From Acidimicrobiales bacterium (lineage in GTDB: Bacteria > Actinomycetota > Acidimicrobiia > Acidimicrobiales > Poriferisodalaceae), in the NCBI GenBank assembly GCA_041394185.1, contig JAWKIQ010000003.1, positions 434,001 through 498,000 on the forward strand: a DNA stretch of 64,000 nt. Direction: 5' to 3'. Positions within the stretch are counted from its first letter, which is position 1. Every line of letters starts with the position of its first letter. The notes beneath the pieces were generated by a model. It saw only the letters and a program-made list of their open reading frames with translations. It was not told the DNA's origin and did not search any database. The position numbers and the translations under genes are program-made. This document shows positions 15,707 to 23,775 of the stretch, one piece after another.

Positions 15707-17356
15707 TCAATCCTGGTCGTGGCCGCTTCGCAGCAGGCCGTAGTAGAGGCCGTCTCGCAAGGCGAGCCAGCTGGCTTCGATGATGTTCTCGGAAACCCCG
15801 ATGGTCGTCCAGACCTCTTCACCGTCGCTCTGGTCGATCAGCACACGGGTGACCGCCGCGGTGGCGGCAGCCGAGTCGAGGACACGCACCTTGTAGTCGG
15901 TCAGATGGATACGGGTCAGCTCGGGGTAGAACTCGCCTATGGCCTGACGAAGAGCCGAGTCGAGCGAATTGACCGGACCGTTGCCCTCGCCGACAGCAAC
16001 GCGACGTTGGTCGCCGACGAGCACCTTTACCGTGGCCTCGGTGTCGAAGCTGCGATCGACGCGGCGGTCGGTGACCACCCTGAACGATTCGACATCGAAC
16101 CAGTCTGGGTTCCAGCCGGAGGCCTCGCGCATCAAGATCTCGAGCGAGGCGTCTGCCGCCTCGTAGTGATAACCCTCGTGCTCGAGACGCTTGAGCCGGT
16201 CGACCAGGTCGGACACAGCTGCACCATCGAGTTCGATTCCGAACTCGGCAGCCTTGAGCTCGATCGTGGCCCGGCCGCTGAGGTCGGACACCAAGAACCT
16301 GGTGTGGTTGCCCACCGCCGCCGGGTCGACGTGTTCGTAGCTGTCGGCTCGTCTGGAGATGGCGCTGGTGTGCAAGCCCGCCTTGTGAGCAAAGGCCGAC
16401 TTGCCCACATAGGGCTGCTGGTGCATGGGTGGCATATTCAGCAGTTCTGCGACGTGGTGGCTGATGGAGCTGAGCTTGTCCATGCGACCCGCAGGCAGGG
16501 TTTCGATGCCCATCTTCAGGGTGAGGTTGGGTATCAGTTGGGTGTTGTCGCAGTTTCCGGTGCGCTCGCCGTAGCCGTTCATGGTGCCCTGCACCTGGGT
16601 GGCCCCGGCTCGTACGGCGGCAACAGCGTTGGCGACGGCACACCCGGTGTCGTTCTGTGTGTGGATGCCTATAGCCACATCGGAGCCGAAGTGGTCGACG
16701 ATGGCGGCTACGGCCGGCTCGACCTGGTGCGGCAGCGAGCCGCCGTTGGTGTCGCACAGCACCAGAGCGCTGGCACCGTTGACCGCGGCCGCCTCGAGCA
16801 CCCGCAGAGTGAACTCGGGGTTGCGCATGTAGCCGTCGAAGAAGTGCTCGGCATCGAAGAAGACATTGAGGCCCTCGCCGGCCAGGAACCTGACCGAGTC
16901 ACCGACCATGGCCACGCCCTCGTCCAGGGTGGTGCGAAGTGCCTCGGTGACGTGGTAGTCCCAAGACTTGCCCACGATGCACACGGTGCCCACACCCGCC
17001 TCGACCAACACCCTGAGCGTGGGGTCGTCGTCGACCTTGCCGGCGGGCCGTCGGGTCGAACCGAAAGCCACCAGCTGAGCCGTTTCGAGCTTCAGCTCGG
17101 TGCGGGCACGGTCGAAGAAGTCGCGGTCTTTGGGGTTGGCACCGGGGTAGCCACCCTCGATCCAGTGAACCCCCAGGCGGTCGAGCTGGCGGGCGACCCT
17201 GAGCTTGTCGTCGGAGCTGACCGATATGCCCTCGAACTGCACACCGTCGCGCAGCGTCGTATCGAATATCTCGACACGACGCGGCCAACGCGCGTCGTAT
17301 CGCGGCGAACGATCGACCGGCGGGGCTTGCTGGCCGTCGGCGGATGAATCAGCCAT
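15707..17356 (-). CDS. cimA: (R)-citramalate synthase
   Basis: A 549-aa enzyme of the DRE-TIM metallolyase family, CimA type. It condenses pyruvate and acetyl-CoA to citramalate, the first step of threonine-independent isoleucine synthesis. The signature FDTTLRDGVQ is at residues 31-40 (Arg and Asp for catalysis and metal), metal-binding GIHTQNDTG near 210 replaces the usual HxHND block, and GTMNGYGERTGNCD near 240 is typical of this clade. The C-terminal LeuA-like dimerisation/regulatory domain spans about 385-530 and should bind isoleucine. Start ATG at 17356 lies inside the end of ilvE with an 8-base overlap. Confusion with 2-isopropylmalate synthase is possible, but the GKSWDYH and GERTGN blocks fit the CimA/TIGR00977 group. 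Confidence 0.88.
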   Translation of the reverse strand: MADSSADGQQAPPVDRSPRYDARWPRRVEIFDTTLRDGVQFEGISVSSDDKLRVARQLDRLGVHWIEGGYPGANPKDRDFFDRARTELKLETAQLVAFGSTRRPAGKVDDDPTLRVLVEAGVGTVCIVGKSWDYHVTEALRTTLDEGVAMVGDSVRFLAGEGLNVFFDAEHFFDGYMRNPEFTLRVLEAAAVNGASALVLCDTNGGSLPHQVEPAVAAIVDHFGSDVAIGIHTQNDTGCAVANAVAAVRAGATQVQGTMNGYGERTGNCDNTQLIPNLTLKMGIETLPAGRMDKLSSISHHVAELLNMPPMHQQPYVGKSAFAHKAGLHTSAISRRADSYEHVDPAAVGNHTRFLVSDLSGRATIELKAAEFGIELDGAAVSDLVDRLKRLEHEGYHYEAADASLEILMREASGWNPDWFDVESFRVVTDRRVDRSFDTEATVKVLVGDQRRVAVGEGNGPVNSLDSALRQAIGEFYPELTRIHLTDYKVRVLDSAAATAAVTRVLIDQSDGEEVWTTIGVSENIIEASWLALRDGLYYGLLRSGHDQD

Positions 17357-18269
17357 CGACCAACTCGTTCCAGCGTTCGTATTGAGGCAGCTCGCCCCGA
17401 ACCGCCTTGAAGAATGTTTCCTGGATCTGGGTGGTGACCGGGCCGCGATCGCCTATGACGCGGTTGTCGACCGAGCGGATGGGCACGACCTCGGCGGCAG
17501 TTCCTGACAAGAACGCCTCATCGGCGGTGTAGAGGTCCGAGCGCAGCAGGTGGGCCTGGCGATACTCGATTCCCAGGTCGGCGGCGATGGTGCGCACGGC
17601 GTCTTGTGTGATGCCTTCAAGCGCTCCGGCCGAGGTGGGCGGCGTGATGATGGCGCCATGCTTGACGATGAACAGGTTCTCGCCCGTGCACTCGCTGACG
17701 TAGCCCTGAGGCGACAACAAGATGGCTTCGTCGTAGCCGGCCTTGACCGCGGCCACTTTGGCCATCTGTGAGTTGATGTAGTGGCCGACACCCTTCGCGG
17801 CTGGAGGCATGGCGTTGGGGTCGTGACGCTGCCACGACGAGATCATCATGTTCACGCCCTTGGAGAGGCTCTCCTCGCCCAGGTAGGCCCCCCAAGGCCA
17901 CACCGCGATGGCGACGTTCACCGGGCATGGCAGCGGGTTGAGGCCCATCTCGCCATAACCCAGGTACACCAGCGGGCGGATGTAACAAGACGGAAGCCCG
18001 TTGACCCGAACGGTTTCCTTCGTGGCGTCCATCAGTTCGTCGAAGGTGAACGGGATGTCGATGGCCAGGATCTTGCAGCTGTCGAACAGGCGCTGAATGT
18101 GCTCGGTGAGCCGGAAGATGGCCGTGCCCTTGGGTGTCTCGTACGCACGGATGCCCTCGAACGCGCCGTTGCCGTAGTGCAGCGTGTGCGTGAGCACATG
18201 GACCTTGGCGTCGCTCCAGTCGACGAGGTCGCCGTCCATCCAAATCTTGTGAGATGGGGTGATGGGCAT
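17349..18269 (-). CDS. ilvE: Branched-chain amino acid aminotransferase
   Basis: A 306-aa fold-type IV PLP enzyme that moves the amino group between glutamate and the 2-oxo acids of Leu, Ile and Val. Early motif THTLHYGNGAFEGIRAY (about residues 27-43), RPLVYLGYGEMG near 96-107, the PLP lysine probably in KAGYDEAILL (about 158-167), and the phosphate/carboxylate-binding YVSECTGENLFIVK (about 174-187) are all present, so it is the IlvE rather than the D-amino acid type. AGGAG lies seven bases before the ATG. Its 3' end overlaps cimA by eight bases, giving an ilvE-cimA operon. Confidence 0.93.
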   Translation of the reverse strand: MPITPSHKIWMDGDLVDWSDAKVHVLTHTLHYGNGAFEGIRAYETPKGTAIFRLTEHIQRLFDSCKILAIDIPFTFDELMDATKETVRVNGLPSCYIRPLVYLGYGEMGLNPLPCPVNVAIAVWPWGAYLGEESLSKGVNMMISSWQRHDPNAMPPAAKGVGHYINSQMAKVAAVKAGYDEAILLSPQGYVSECTGENLFIVKHGAIITPPTSAGALEGITQDAVRTIAADLGIEYRQAHLLRSDLYTADEAFLSGTAAEVVPIRSVDNRVIGDRGPVTTQIQETFFKAVRGELPQYERWNELVDG

Positions 18270-18361
18270 CGATTACTCCTGGTGGTGGACCTGGGTGAAG
18301 GGCTGATCAGAGTTCACTGCAACGGGGCGAGCACTGCAAGGTCTTGTAGCGCCGCAGGGTG

Positions 18362-19333
18362 TCATAGGAGCCCGGCCAAACGTGAGGCCACGGTTGCGGT
18401 GTCGCCGTTGTCGTCTACCGCATCACATGCCGCGACCAGCCGGGCGCCGGCCTCGGTCTCGCCGAGGAAGTCCAGCATCATGGCTCCGGACAACACCGCA
18501 GCAACCGGGTTGGCCAGCCCCTTGCCGGCGATGTCGGGCGCCGAGCCGTGAACCGGTTCGAACAGTGATGGTCCGGTTCGTGCCGGGTTGAGGTTGGCAG
18601 ATGCGGCGCGTCCGATGCCGCCAGAAACTGCTCCACCGAGATCGGTGAGGATGTCGCCGAACAGGTTGTCGGTCACGATGACGTCATAGCGGGCCGGGTC
18701 CTCGACGAAGTAGATGCAGGCCGCGTCGACGTGGTTGTAGGCGGTGGACACCTCTGGGTACTCGTCGGCCACCTCTTCGAACACGCGATGCCACAGATCA
18801 CCAGCGAAGGTCAGGACGTTGGTCTTGTGCACCAGGGTCAGGTGCTTGCGCGGCCGGCTCTGGGCCAGCGAGAACGCGTAGCGCACGCATCGCTCGACAC
18901 CCATGCGGGTGTTGACCGATCCCTGGGTGGCGATCTCGTGGGGGGTTCCGTGCCGAAGGAAGCCTCCCTCGCCGGCATAGGTACCCTCGGTGTTCTCCCT
19001 GATGACCATGAAGTCGTGGCCTGGTGCCACGAACGGGCGCAGGTTGACGTAGAGGTCGAGCGCAAAGCGAGCCTTCAACAACAAGCCACGCTCGATCACC
19101 CCGGGCGGTACACCGGGCGTACCGACGGCACCCAGCAAGATCGCGTCGAAGCCGCGCAGCTCGGCAAGGGTGTCGTCGGGCAGTACGGTGCCGTCCTTCA
19201 AATAGCGCTCTCCGCCGAGATCGAAGTCGGTGGTCTCGATGTCGACCCCGAGCTGACGGATCAAGTCGACGGTCACCCCGATCACCTCGGGGCCGATGCC
19301 GTCGCCTCCGATTACGGCGATGCGATGGGTCAC
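18362..19333 (-). CDS. leuB: 3-isopropylmalate dehydrogenase
   Basis: A 323-aa beta-decarboxylating dehydrogenase. It oxidises 3-isopropylmalate (leucine path) and likely the beta-methylmalate formed in the citramalate path. Visible: IAVIGGDGIGPEV (residues 4-16), substrate arginines around LDLYVNLRPF, MVIRENTEGTYAGEGG near 120 (family ENTEG), the catalytic Lys in HKTNVL near 175, metal aspartates in VTDNLFGDILTD near 225-236, and NAD-binding EPVHGSAPDIAGKGLANP near 265-283. The GTG start at 19333 has AGGAG six bases upstream; it places homology directly at the start. It precedes ilvE by 92 bases and is divergent from greA. Confidence 0.93.
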   Translation of the reverse strand: MTHRIAVIGGDGIGPEVIGVTVDLIRQLGVDIETTDFDLGGERYLKDGTVLPDDTLAELRGFDAILLGAVGTPGVPPGVIERGLLLKARFALDLYVNLRPFVAPGHDFMVIRENTEGTYAGEGGFLRHGTPHEIATQGSVNTRMGVERCVRYAFSLAQSRPRKHLTLVHKTNVLTFAGDLWHRVFEEVADEYPEVSTAYNHVDAACIYFVEDPARYDVIVTDNLFGDILTDLGGAVSGGIGRAASANLNPARTGPSLFEPVHGSAPDIAGKGLANPVAAVLSGAMMLDFLGETEAGARLVAACDAVDDNGDTATVASRLAGLL

Positions 19334-19478
19334 TTTGTCTCCTGTCGATGGTCGAACCGATCCGCCACCCGATTTGGTGCCGGCCAAGTCTCGCGCGATC
19401 CGACCTCCCATCCTGCCACGTCGCACGCTCGCGGATCGCTGCGACAGGAACCACCGTGCCGATCGGTTGGGCCGCTCT

Positions 19479-19484
19479 TATCAT
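19479..19484 (+). promoter_or_regulatory. Possible -10 element of a leaderless greA transcript
   Basis: TATCAT ends seven bases before the greA ATG at 19492, and no ribosome site is visible between. This spacing would put the transcript start at or next to the ATG, as in leaderless actinobacterial mRNAs. No convincing -35 is seen. Confidence 0.3.
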
Positions 19485-19491
19485 TGGTCGG

Positions 19492-19962
19492 ATGGCCGAA
19501 CTCCACCGAATCTCCCAGGCTGCCTACGATCGCCTGGTCGCAGAACACAAAGACCTCACAACCAGGGGCCGCATCGAGATCGCCGACAAGATCGAGCAGG
19601 CACGGCTGATGGGCGACCTTCGCGAGAATGGCGACTATCACGCGGCCAAAGAAGAGCAGGGCAAGATGGAGGGGCGCATCGCCCAACTGGCTTCCATCAT
19701 CGAGAACTCCGAGATCATCGAGGCCGCGTCGGCCGGTCTTGTGTCGCCCGGTGCCATCGTCGAGCTGCGCTACGAGGGCGACTCGTTCACCGAAAAGATG
19801 CTCTTCGGCAGCATCGAAGAAAAGCGCGAAGGCCTCGATGTGGTGTCTCCCGGATCACCCCTGGGCAAGGCTCTCGAGGGTTCGTCGGCGGGCGACAAGG
19901 TCAGCTTCGAGGCCCCCAGCGGGGCGATGATCCAGGTCGAGGTCGTCTCCGTCGAGCACTGA
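19492..19962 (+). CDS. greA: Transcription elongation factor GreA
   Basis: A 156-aa GreA. The N-terminal coiled coil (about residues 8-77) carries the tip acidic motif MGDLRENGDYHAAKEEQ, whose Asp and Glu residues stimulate RNA polymerase to cleave backtracked transcripts. The C-terminal FKBP-like domain covers about 85-156, with VVSPGSPLGKALEGSSAGD. Length is normal. The ATG start at 19492 directly precedes AELHRISQAAYDRL. It is divergent from leuB, in a 157-base intergenic region. Confidence 0.95.
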   Translation: MAELHRISQAAYDRLVAEHKDLTTRGRIEIADKIEQARLMGDLRENGDYHAAKEEQGKMEGRIAQLASIIENSEIIEAASAGLVSPGAIVELRYEGDSFTEKMLFGSIEEKREGLDVVSPGSPLGKALEGSSAGDKVSFEAPSGAMIQVEVVSVEH

Positions 19963-20018
19963 CGGCCGAACGGGTCTGGTCGCAAGTTCGAACATCAGGG
20001 AACCGATCGCCTCGCCCA

Positions 20019-20034
20019 TACGTCCAAAGACGTA
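20019..20034 (+). repeat. Hairpin downstream of greA
   Basis: tacgtc-caaa-gacgta is a perfect 6-base stem with a 4-base loop, 56 bases after the greA stop and about 40 before the next gene. No T-run follows, so a terminator role is doubtful. Confidence 0.3.
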
Positions 20035-20075
20035 GGCGCGGGATCAAAGCTCGAGACCCCATGGAGACCAACCCG

Positions 20076-20975
20076 ATGACAGCAGCCCAGCTAGCCGAAG
20101 GCGCGGGCGCGCACGAACCGAGGCACCGCGTCGCCGCCCTTCCGCCCGGAAGATCTCTGACCATCGCCGAGCGCGGCACTGCGTTTGTCCGCGACTTCGG
20201 TGTCGACGCCCCGGGCACGACCCCGGTGATACTGCTGCACGGCTGGGCGGCCACGTCGGATCTCAACTGGTTCACCAGCTACGACACTCTCGGCGCCGCC
20301 AGGCGGGTGGTGGCCATGGATCACCGGGGGCACGGCAGGGGCATCACCTCGAACCAGCGATTTCGCCTGGCCGACTGCGCCGACGACACCGCCGCCTTGT
20401 TGAGAACGCTCGGCATCGATCGCGCCATTGTCGTGGGCTATTCGATGGGTGGCGCCGTGGCCCAACTGTTGTGGCGCCGCCACCCGTCGCTGGTTGCCGG
20501 CCTGGTGTTGTGCTCGACGGCTCCGACCTTCAAGGACTCGACGCGCGAGCGCATGATGTTCGCCGCCATGAGTCCCACCGCAGCGCTGGCCCGGGCGATG
20601 CCTGGGCCCGTCAGGCGCAACGCGGCTCTGCGCATCATGACCGGCCGCCCCGATCGCGACATCAGGCAGTGGGCTCTGGCCGAGGTCGCCAACCATCGAT
20701 GGGTGCGCGTACTCGAGGCCGGCCAGGAGATCGGCACCTTCGACAGCCGCGGGTGGATCGGGTCCCTGGATGTGCCAACAGCCGTCGTGATGACCCTCGA
20801 TGACGATGTGGTCTCGCCACGACGCCAGCAAATGATCGCCAAGGCGGTGCCGCATGCCTCGCTGCACCTGGTTCCGGGAGGCCACGCCGTGGTCATCGAC
20901 GACCCTGGACGCTTCGTTCCGGCGCTGGACCGCGCCGTGACCAGCGTCGAGGCCTCAATCGGCAAGCTTCGCTGA
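20076..20975 (+). CDS. Alpha/beta-fold hydrolase
   Basis: A 299-aa alpha/beta hydrolase, different in detail from the one at 9.0 kb. Blocks: VILLHGWAATSDLNW (oxyanion HGW), VVAMDHRGHGRG, nucleophile elbow VGYSMGGAVAQ with Ser near residue 118, acid probably in TLDDDVVSP near 243, and His in PGGHAVVIDDPGRFV near 271. Probably a cytoplasmic esterase or lipase-like enzyme of unknown substrate. The ATG at 20076 has GGAG nine bases upstream; an ATG at 20061 is an alternative. Its 3' end overlaps the convergent IclR gene by 21 bases. Confidence 0.82.
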   Translation: MTAAQLAEGAGAHEPRHRVAALPPGRSLTIAERGTAFVRDFGVDAPGTTPVILLHGWAATSDLNWFTSYDTLGAARRVVAMDHRGHGRGITSNQRFRLADCADDTAALLRTLGIDRAIVVGYSMGGAVAQLLWRRHPSLVAGLVLCSTAPTFKDSTRERMMFAAMSPTAALARAMPGPVRRNAALRIMTGRPDRDIRQWALAEVANHRWVRVLEAGQEIGTFDSRGWIGSLDVPTAVVMTLDDDVVSPRRQQMIAKAVPHASLHLVPGGHAVVIDDPGRFVPALDRAVTSVEASIGKLR

Positions 20976-21605
20976 CACCTCCAGAGCGGCTTGCAGAACC
21001 ATCTCTCCGTAGCGCAAACCAGGCGAGACGCCCAGACGCTCGACCGGCCCCGACACTCCCAACGCAGCGATGATGGAGCCATCGGGCAGGTGAACCGGAG
21101 CCGACACCGCGGCCACGCCGGGTGCGCGTTCGGCAACACTCTGGACCCACCCGCCGGCACCAACGTCACCGCGAAGTGCTGCCGCAGCCGAACCGCGGTC
21201 CATAGGGAGCCTCGCCCCCACGGCCACCACCGTTCGCAGTTCGTCCGGCGAGTCGAGCGCCAGCACACATACGCGCTGGCCACCCTCTACGACGTAGAGC
21301 TGGGTGCTCTCGCCGGAGCGGTCACGCAACGCTTCCAGGCTGCCTCGGGCCGCACGCGCCAGAGGCAGGCGCTCGGCTGCCGTTCGCCCCAGCGGTATCA
21401 GGGCCCACCCGAGCTCGTATCGGCCGTCGCCGTCGCGGCGCAACAACCGGTGGTCTACCAACGCGGTGGCCAGGCGGTGGGTGGTGGCGCGGCTGAAGCC
21501 GGTCTTCGCGGCGAGTTCTGACAGCGTCGAGGCCCTCGCGTCGACCACCGACAGCAGGGCCAGAGCCTTGTCCAGAACACCGACGCCGCTTATGATCTCG
21601 TCCAC
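20955..21605 (-). CDS. ltbR: IclR-family regulator of leucine biosynthesis (LtbR/NdgR type)
   Basis: A 216-aa IclR-family regulator. The N-terminal winged helix includes LDKALALLSVV, LSELAAKTGFSRATTHRLATAL (about residues 28-49) and RYELGWALIPLG; the C-terminal effector domain has LRDRSGESTQLYVVEGGQRVCV, MDRGSAAAALRG and VSAPVHLPDGSIIAALGVSGP. In Corynebacterium and Streptomyces an IclR protein (LtbR, NdgR) sits divergently beside leuCD and represses or tunes it; the same arrangement, with only 39 bases between starts, is seen here. Start is GTG at 21605. The gene symbol rests on synteny and family, not on a specific residue. Confidence 0.85.
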   Translation of the reverse strand: MDEIISGVGVLDKALALLSVVDARASTLSELAAKTGFSRATTHRLATALVDHRLLRRDGDGRYELGWALIPLGRTAAERLPLARAARGSLEALRDRSGESTQLYVVEGGQRVCVLALDSPDELRTVVAVGARLPMDRGSAAAALRGDVGAGGWVQSVAERAPGVAAVSAPVHLPDGSIIAALGVSGPVERLGVSPGLRYGEMVLQAALEVSAKLAD

Positions 21606-21644
21606 AAGGCGAGATTACTGTCTCACTATTTGGGATTCCACAAC
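21606..21644. promoter_or_regulatory. Divergent ltbR-leuC control region with imperfect palindrome
   Basis: Only 39 bases separate the two starts, so both promoters and the regulator site must overlap the coding starts. gagat-tact-gtctc (21611-21624) is a 5-base inverted repeat with one mismatch, a plausible site for the adjacent IclR protein. Confidence 0.45.
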
Positions 21645-23042
21645 ATGGGCAAGACACTCAGCGAGAAGATCTGGGACCAACACGTGGTCCACAGCGACGG
21701 CGAGCAGGACCTTCTCTATATCGACCTACACCTGATACACGAGGTCACCTCACCGCAGGCGTTCGACGGGCTGCGGATGGCCGGCCGCAAGGTGCGGCGG
21801 CCAGACCTCACAGTCGCCACCGAAGACCACAACGTGCCCACCGCAGACATCGACCAGCCGATCGCGGACCCGATCAGCGCCAAGCAGGTCGACACCCTCA
21901 GGGCCAACACGGCCGAGTTCGGCATCACCAACTTCCCGATGGGCGACCCGGGCCAGGGCATCGTGCACGTGATCGGCCCAGAACAGGGCCGCACCCAACC
22001 CGGCATGACCATCGTGTGCGGCGACAGCCACACCGCCACACACGGCGCCTTCGGTTCCATCGCCTTTGGCATCGGCACCAGCGAGGTCGAGCACGTCCTG
22101 GCCACCCAGACCCTGCCGCAGCGGCGCCCCAAGACGATGGCCATAACGGTCAACGGCGAGTTGCCTCCCGAATCGACAGCCAAGGACGTCGTATTGGCCA
22201 TCATCGGCCGCATCGGCACCGGTGGCGGCATCGGGTCGATCCTCGAGTATCGGGGCCCTGTCATCGAAGCCCTGTCGATGGAGGGGCGGATGACGGTTTG
22301 CAACATGTCGATCGAGGCCGGCGCCAAGGCCGGCCTGATCGCCCCCGACGAAACCACCTTCGAATACCTCAAGGGGCGCGCTCACGCTCCTTCTGGCGAA
22401 TCTTGGGACGCGGCCGTGGCGGCATGGCAGCAGTTGCGCACCGATGATGACGCTGTATTCGACGCCGAGGTCGTACTCGACGGGTCACAGATCACGCCAC
22501 ACATTTCGTGGGGCACAAACCCGTCACAGGTGGTGCCGCTGCAGGGCAACATCCCCAACCCTGACGACTTCGCCGATGCAGCCGCACGCAACGCGGCGGC
22601 GCGCGCTCTCGACTACATGGGGCTTCAGGCCGGCCAGCGGGTCAGGGACATCGCGGTCGACACCGTCTTCATCGGCTCGTGCACGAACTCGCGCATCGAA
22701 GACCTGCGGGCCGCAGCGGCGGTAGCTGAAGGCAGGCAGGTCGCCCAAGGCATCCGAACCCTGGTGGTGCCGGGGTCGCACGCGGTGAAGGCCCAGGCCG
22801 AGGCCGAGGGCTTGCACGAGGTGTTCAGAGCCGCCGGCTTCGACTGGCGCGAACCGGGTTGCAGCATGTGCCTGGCAATGAACCCGGACAAGCTCGCCCC
22901 CGGCGAGAGGTGTGCAAGCACGTCCAACCGCAACTTCGAGGGACGCCAAGGCCGCGGCGGCCGCACCCACCTGGTGTCGCCCGCTGTGGCAGCTGCGACC
23001 GCTATCGCAGGCCGTTTCGCCCTTCCCTCCGACCTCGACTGA
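21645..23042 (+). CDS. leuC: 3-isopropylmalate dehydratase large subunit
   Basis: A 465-aa aconitase-family subunit holding the 4Fe-4S cluster; with LeuD it isomerises 2-isopropylmalate and also citramalate. Motifs: TVATEDHNVPT near residue 55, GMTIVCGDSHTATHGAFG near 120-137, and three cluster cysteines: one in FIGSCTNSRIEDLR near 345 and the CxxC pair in REPGCSMCLAMNPD near 405-414. The SNRNFEGRQG block near 430 is also present. Start ATG at 21645 gives MGKTLSEKIWD, the normal LeuC N-terminus; a TTG 15 bases upstream is rejected. Divergent from the IclR gene and followed by leuD after 17 bases. Confidence 0.96.
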   Translation: MGKTLSEKIWDQHVVHSDGEQDLLYIDLHLIHEVTSPQAFDGLRMAGRKVRRPDLTVATEDHNVPTADIDQPIADPISAKQVDTLRANTAEFGITNFPMGDPGQGIVHVIGPEQGRTQPGMTIVCGDSHTATHGAFGSIAFGIGTSEVEHVLATQTLPQRRPKTMAITVNGELPPESTAKDVVLAIIGRIGTGGGIGSILEYRGPVIEALSMEGRMTVCNMSIEAGAKAGLIAPDETTFEYLKGRAHAPSGESWDAAVAAWQQLRTDDDAVFDAEVVLDGSQITPHISWGTNPSQVVPLQGNIPNPDDFADAAARNAAARALDYMGLQAGQRVRDIAVDTVFIGSCTNSRIEDLRAAAAVAEGRQVAQGIRTLVVPGSHAVKAQAEAEGLHEVFRAAGFDWREPGCSMCLAMNPDKLAPGERCASTSNRNFEGRQGRGGRTHLVSPAVAAATAIAGRFALPSDLD

Positions 23043-23059
23043 ACGCACAGGAGCCGACC

Positions 23060-23650
23060 ATGAAGGCAGTCAGAATCGTCACCGGAACGGCAGTGCCGCT
23101 CGATCGCTCCGATGTCGACACCGATCAGATAATTCCCAGCGACTGGCTCAAGCGAGTCGAGCGCACCGGCTTCGAACAGGGCTTGTTCTCCGAGTGGCGA
23201 GATGATCGCGACTTCATCTTGAACGACGAACGCTTCGCGGGGGCGAAGATCCTCATCGCCGGCATCAACTTCGGCACCGGCTCGTCACGCGAACACGCGG
23301 TTTGGGCCATTCAGCAGTACGGGTTCGATGCTGTCGTCTCCCCGCGATTCGCCGACATCTTCCGCAACAACTGCACCAAGAACGGCCTGGTGCCGGTGAC
23401 GGTGGATGCCGAGTTGGGCGAGCGGCTGTTGGCCGAGGTCGCCGCCAACCCCGATCTCGAGATCACTGTTGATGTCGAACGGTTGAAGATCGAGGTGCCC
23501 GAACTCGGAATCGAAGCCGACTTCCCGCTCGACTCGCAGACCCAGGAGCGCTTCTTGCAAGGCCTCGACGACATCGGCCTGACACTGCGACATGGCGACG
23601 CCATCGATTCGTTCGAGACGACCAGGCCCGCCTGGCTTCCCACCGCCTGA
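23060..23650 (+). CDS. leuD: 3-isopropylmalate dehydratase small subunit
   Basis: A 196-aa swivel-domain subunit partner of LeuC. It shows DRSDVDTDQIIPSDWLKRV (about residues 15-33), the substrate loop NFGTGSSREHAVWAI (about 70-84) and the SPRFADIFRNNCTKNGLVPV block (about 94-113). Length is typical. ATG 23060 has CAGGAG seven bases upstream and follows the leuC stop by 17 bases, so leuCD is one operon. Confidence 0.96.
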   Translation: MKAVRIVTGTAVPLDRSDVDTDQIIPSDWLKRVERTGFEQGLFSEWRDDRDFILNDERFAGAKILIAGINFGTGSSREHAVWAIQQYGFDAVVSPRFADIFRNNCTKNGLVPVTVDAELGERLLAEVAANPDLEITVDVERLKIEVPELGIEADFPLDSQTQERFLQGLDDIGLTLRHGDAIDSFETTRPAWLPTA

Positions 23651-23676
23651 GCCACCGCACCGCTCAGGCGAGCGCT

Positions 23677-23712
23677 TGAAGTCATACCACATCGCTCAGA
23701 TGTGAAGTCATA
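23677..23712. repeat. Direct repeat upstream of the polysaccharide locus
   Basis: tgaagtcata occurs at 23677-23686 and again at 23703-23712, centred 26 bases apart, in the 125-base gap between leuD and the chain-length/kinase gene. A pair of regulator sites for the polysaccharide operon is possible. Confidence 0.4.
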
Positions 23713-23775
23713 AGGTGACCGTTTGCTCGGTCGACGTGCCATTCGGCAGCCCCGCCCCGAAGGCACAGAGACACC

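Noticed and set aside
15719..17347. Long plus-strand open frame opposite cimA (over 540 codons).
   Set aside because: It is the antisense shadow of a clear, full-length cimA; such frames are common in high-GC DNA, and its residues match no family.
20019..20034. Hairpin after greA as a Rho-independent terminator.
   Set aside because: A 6-base stem without a following T-run is too weak; listed only as a repeat.
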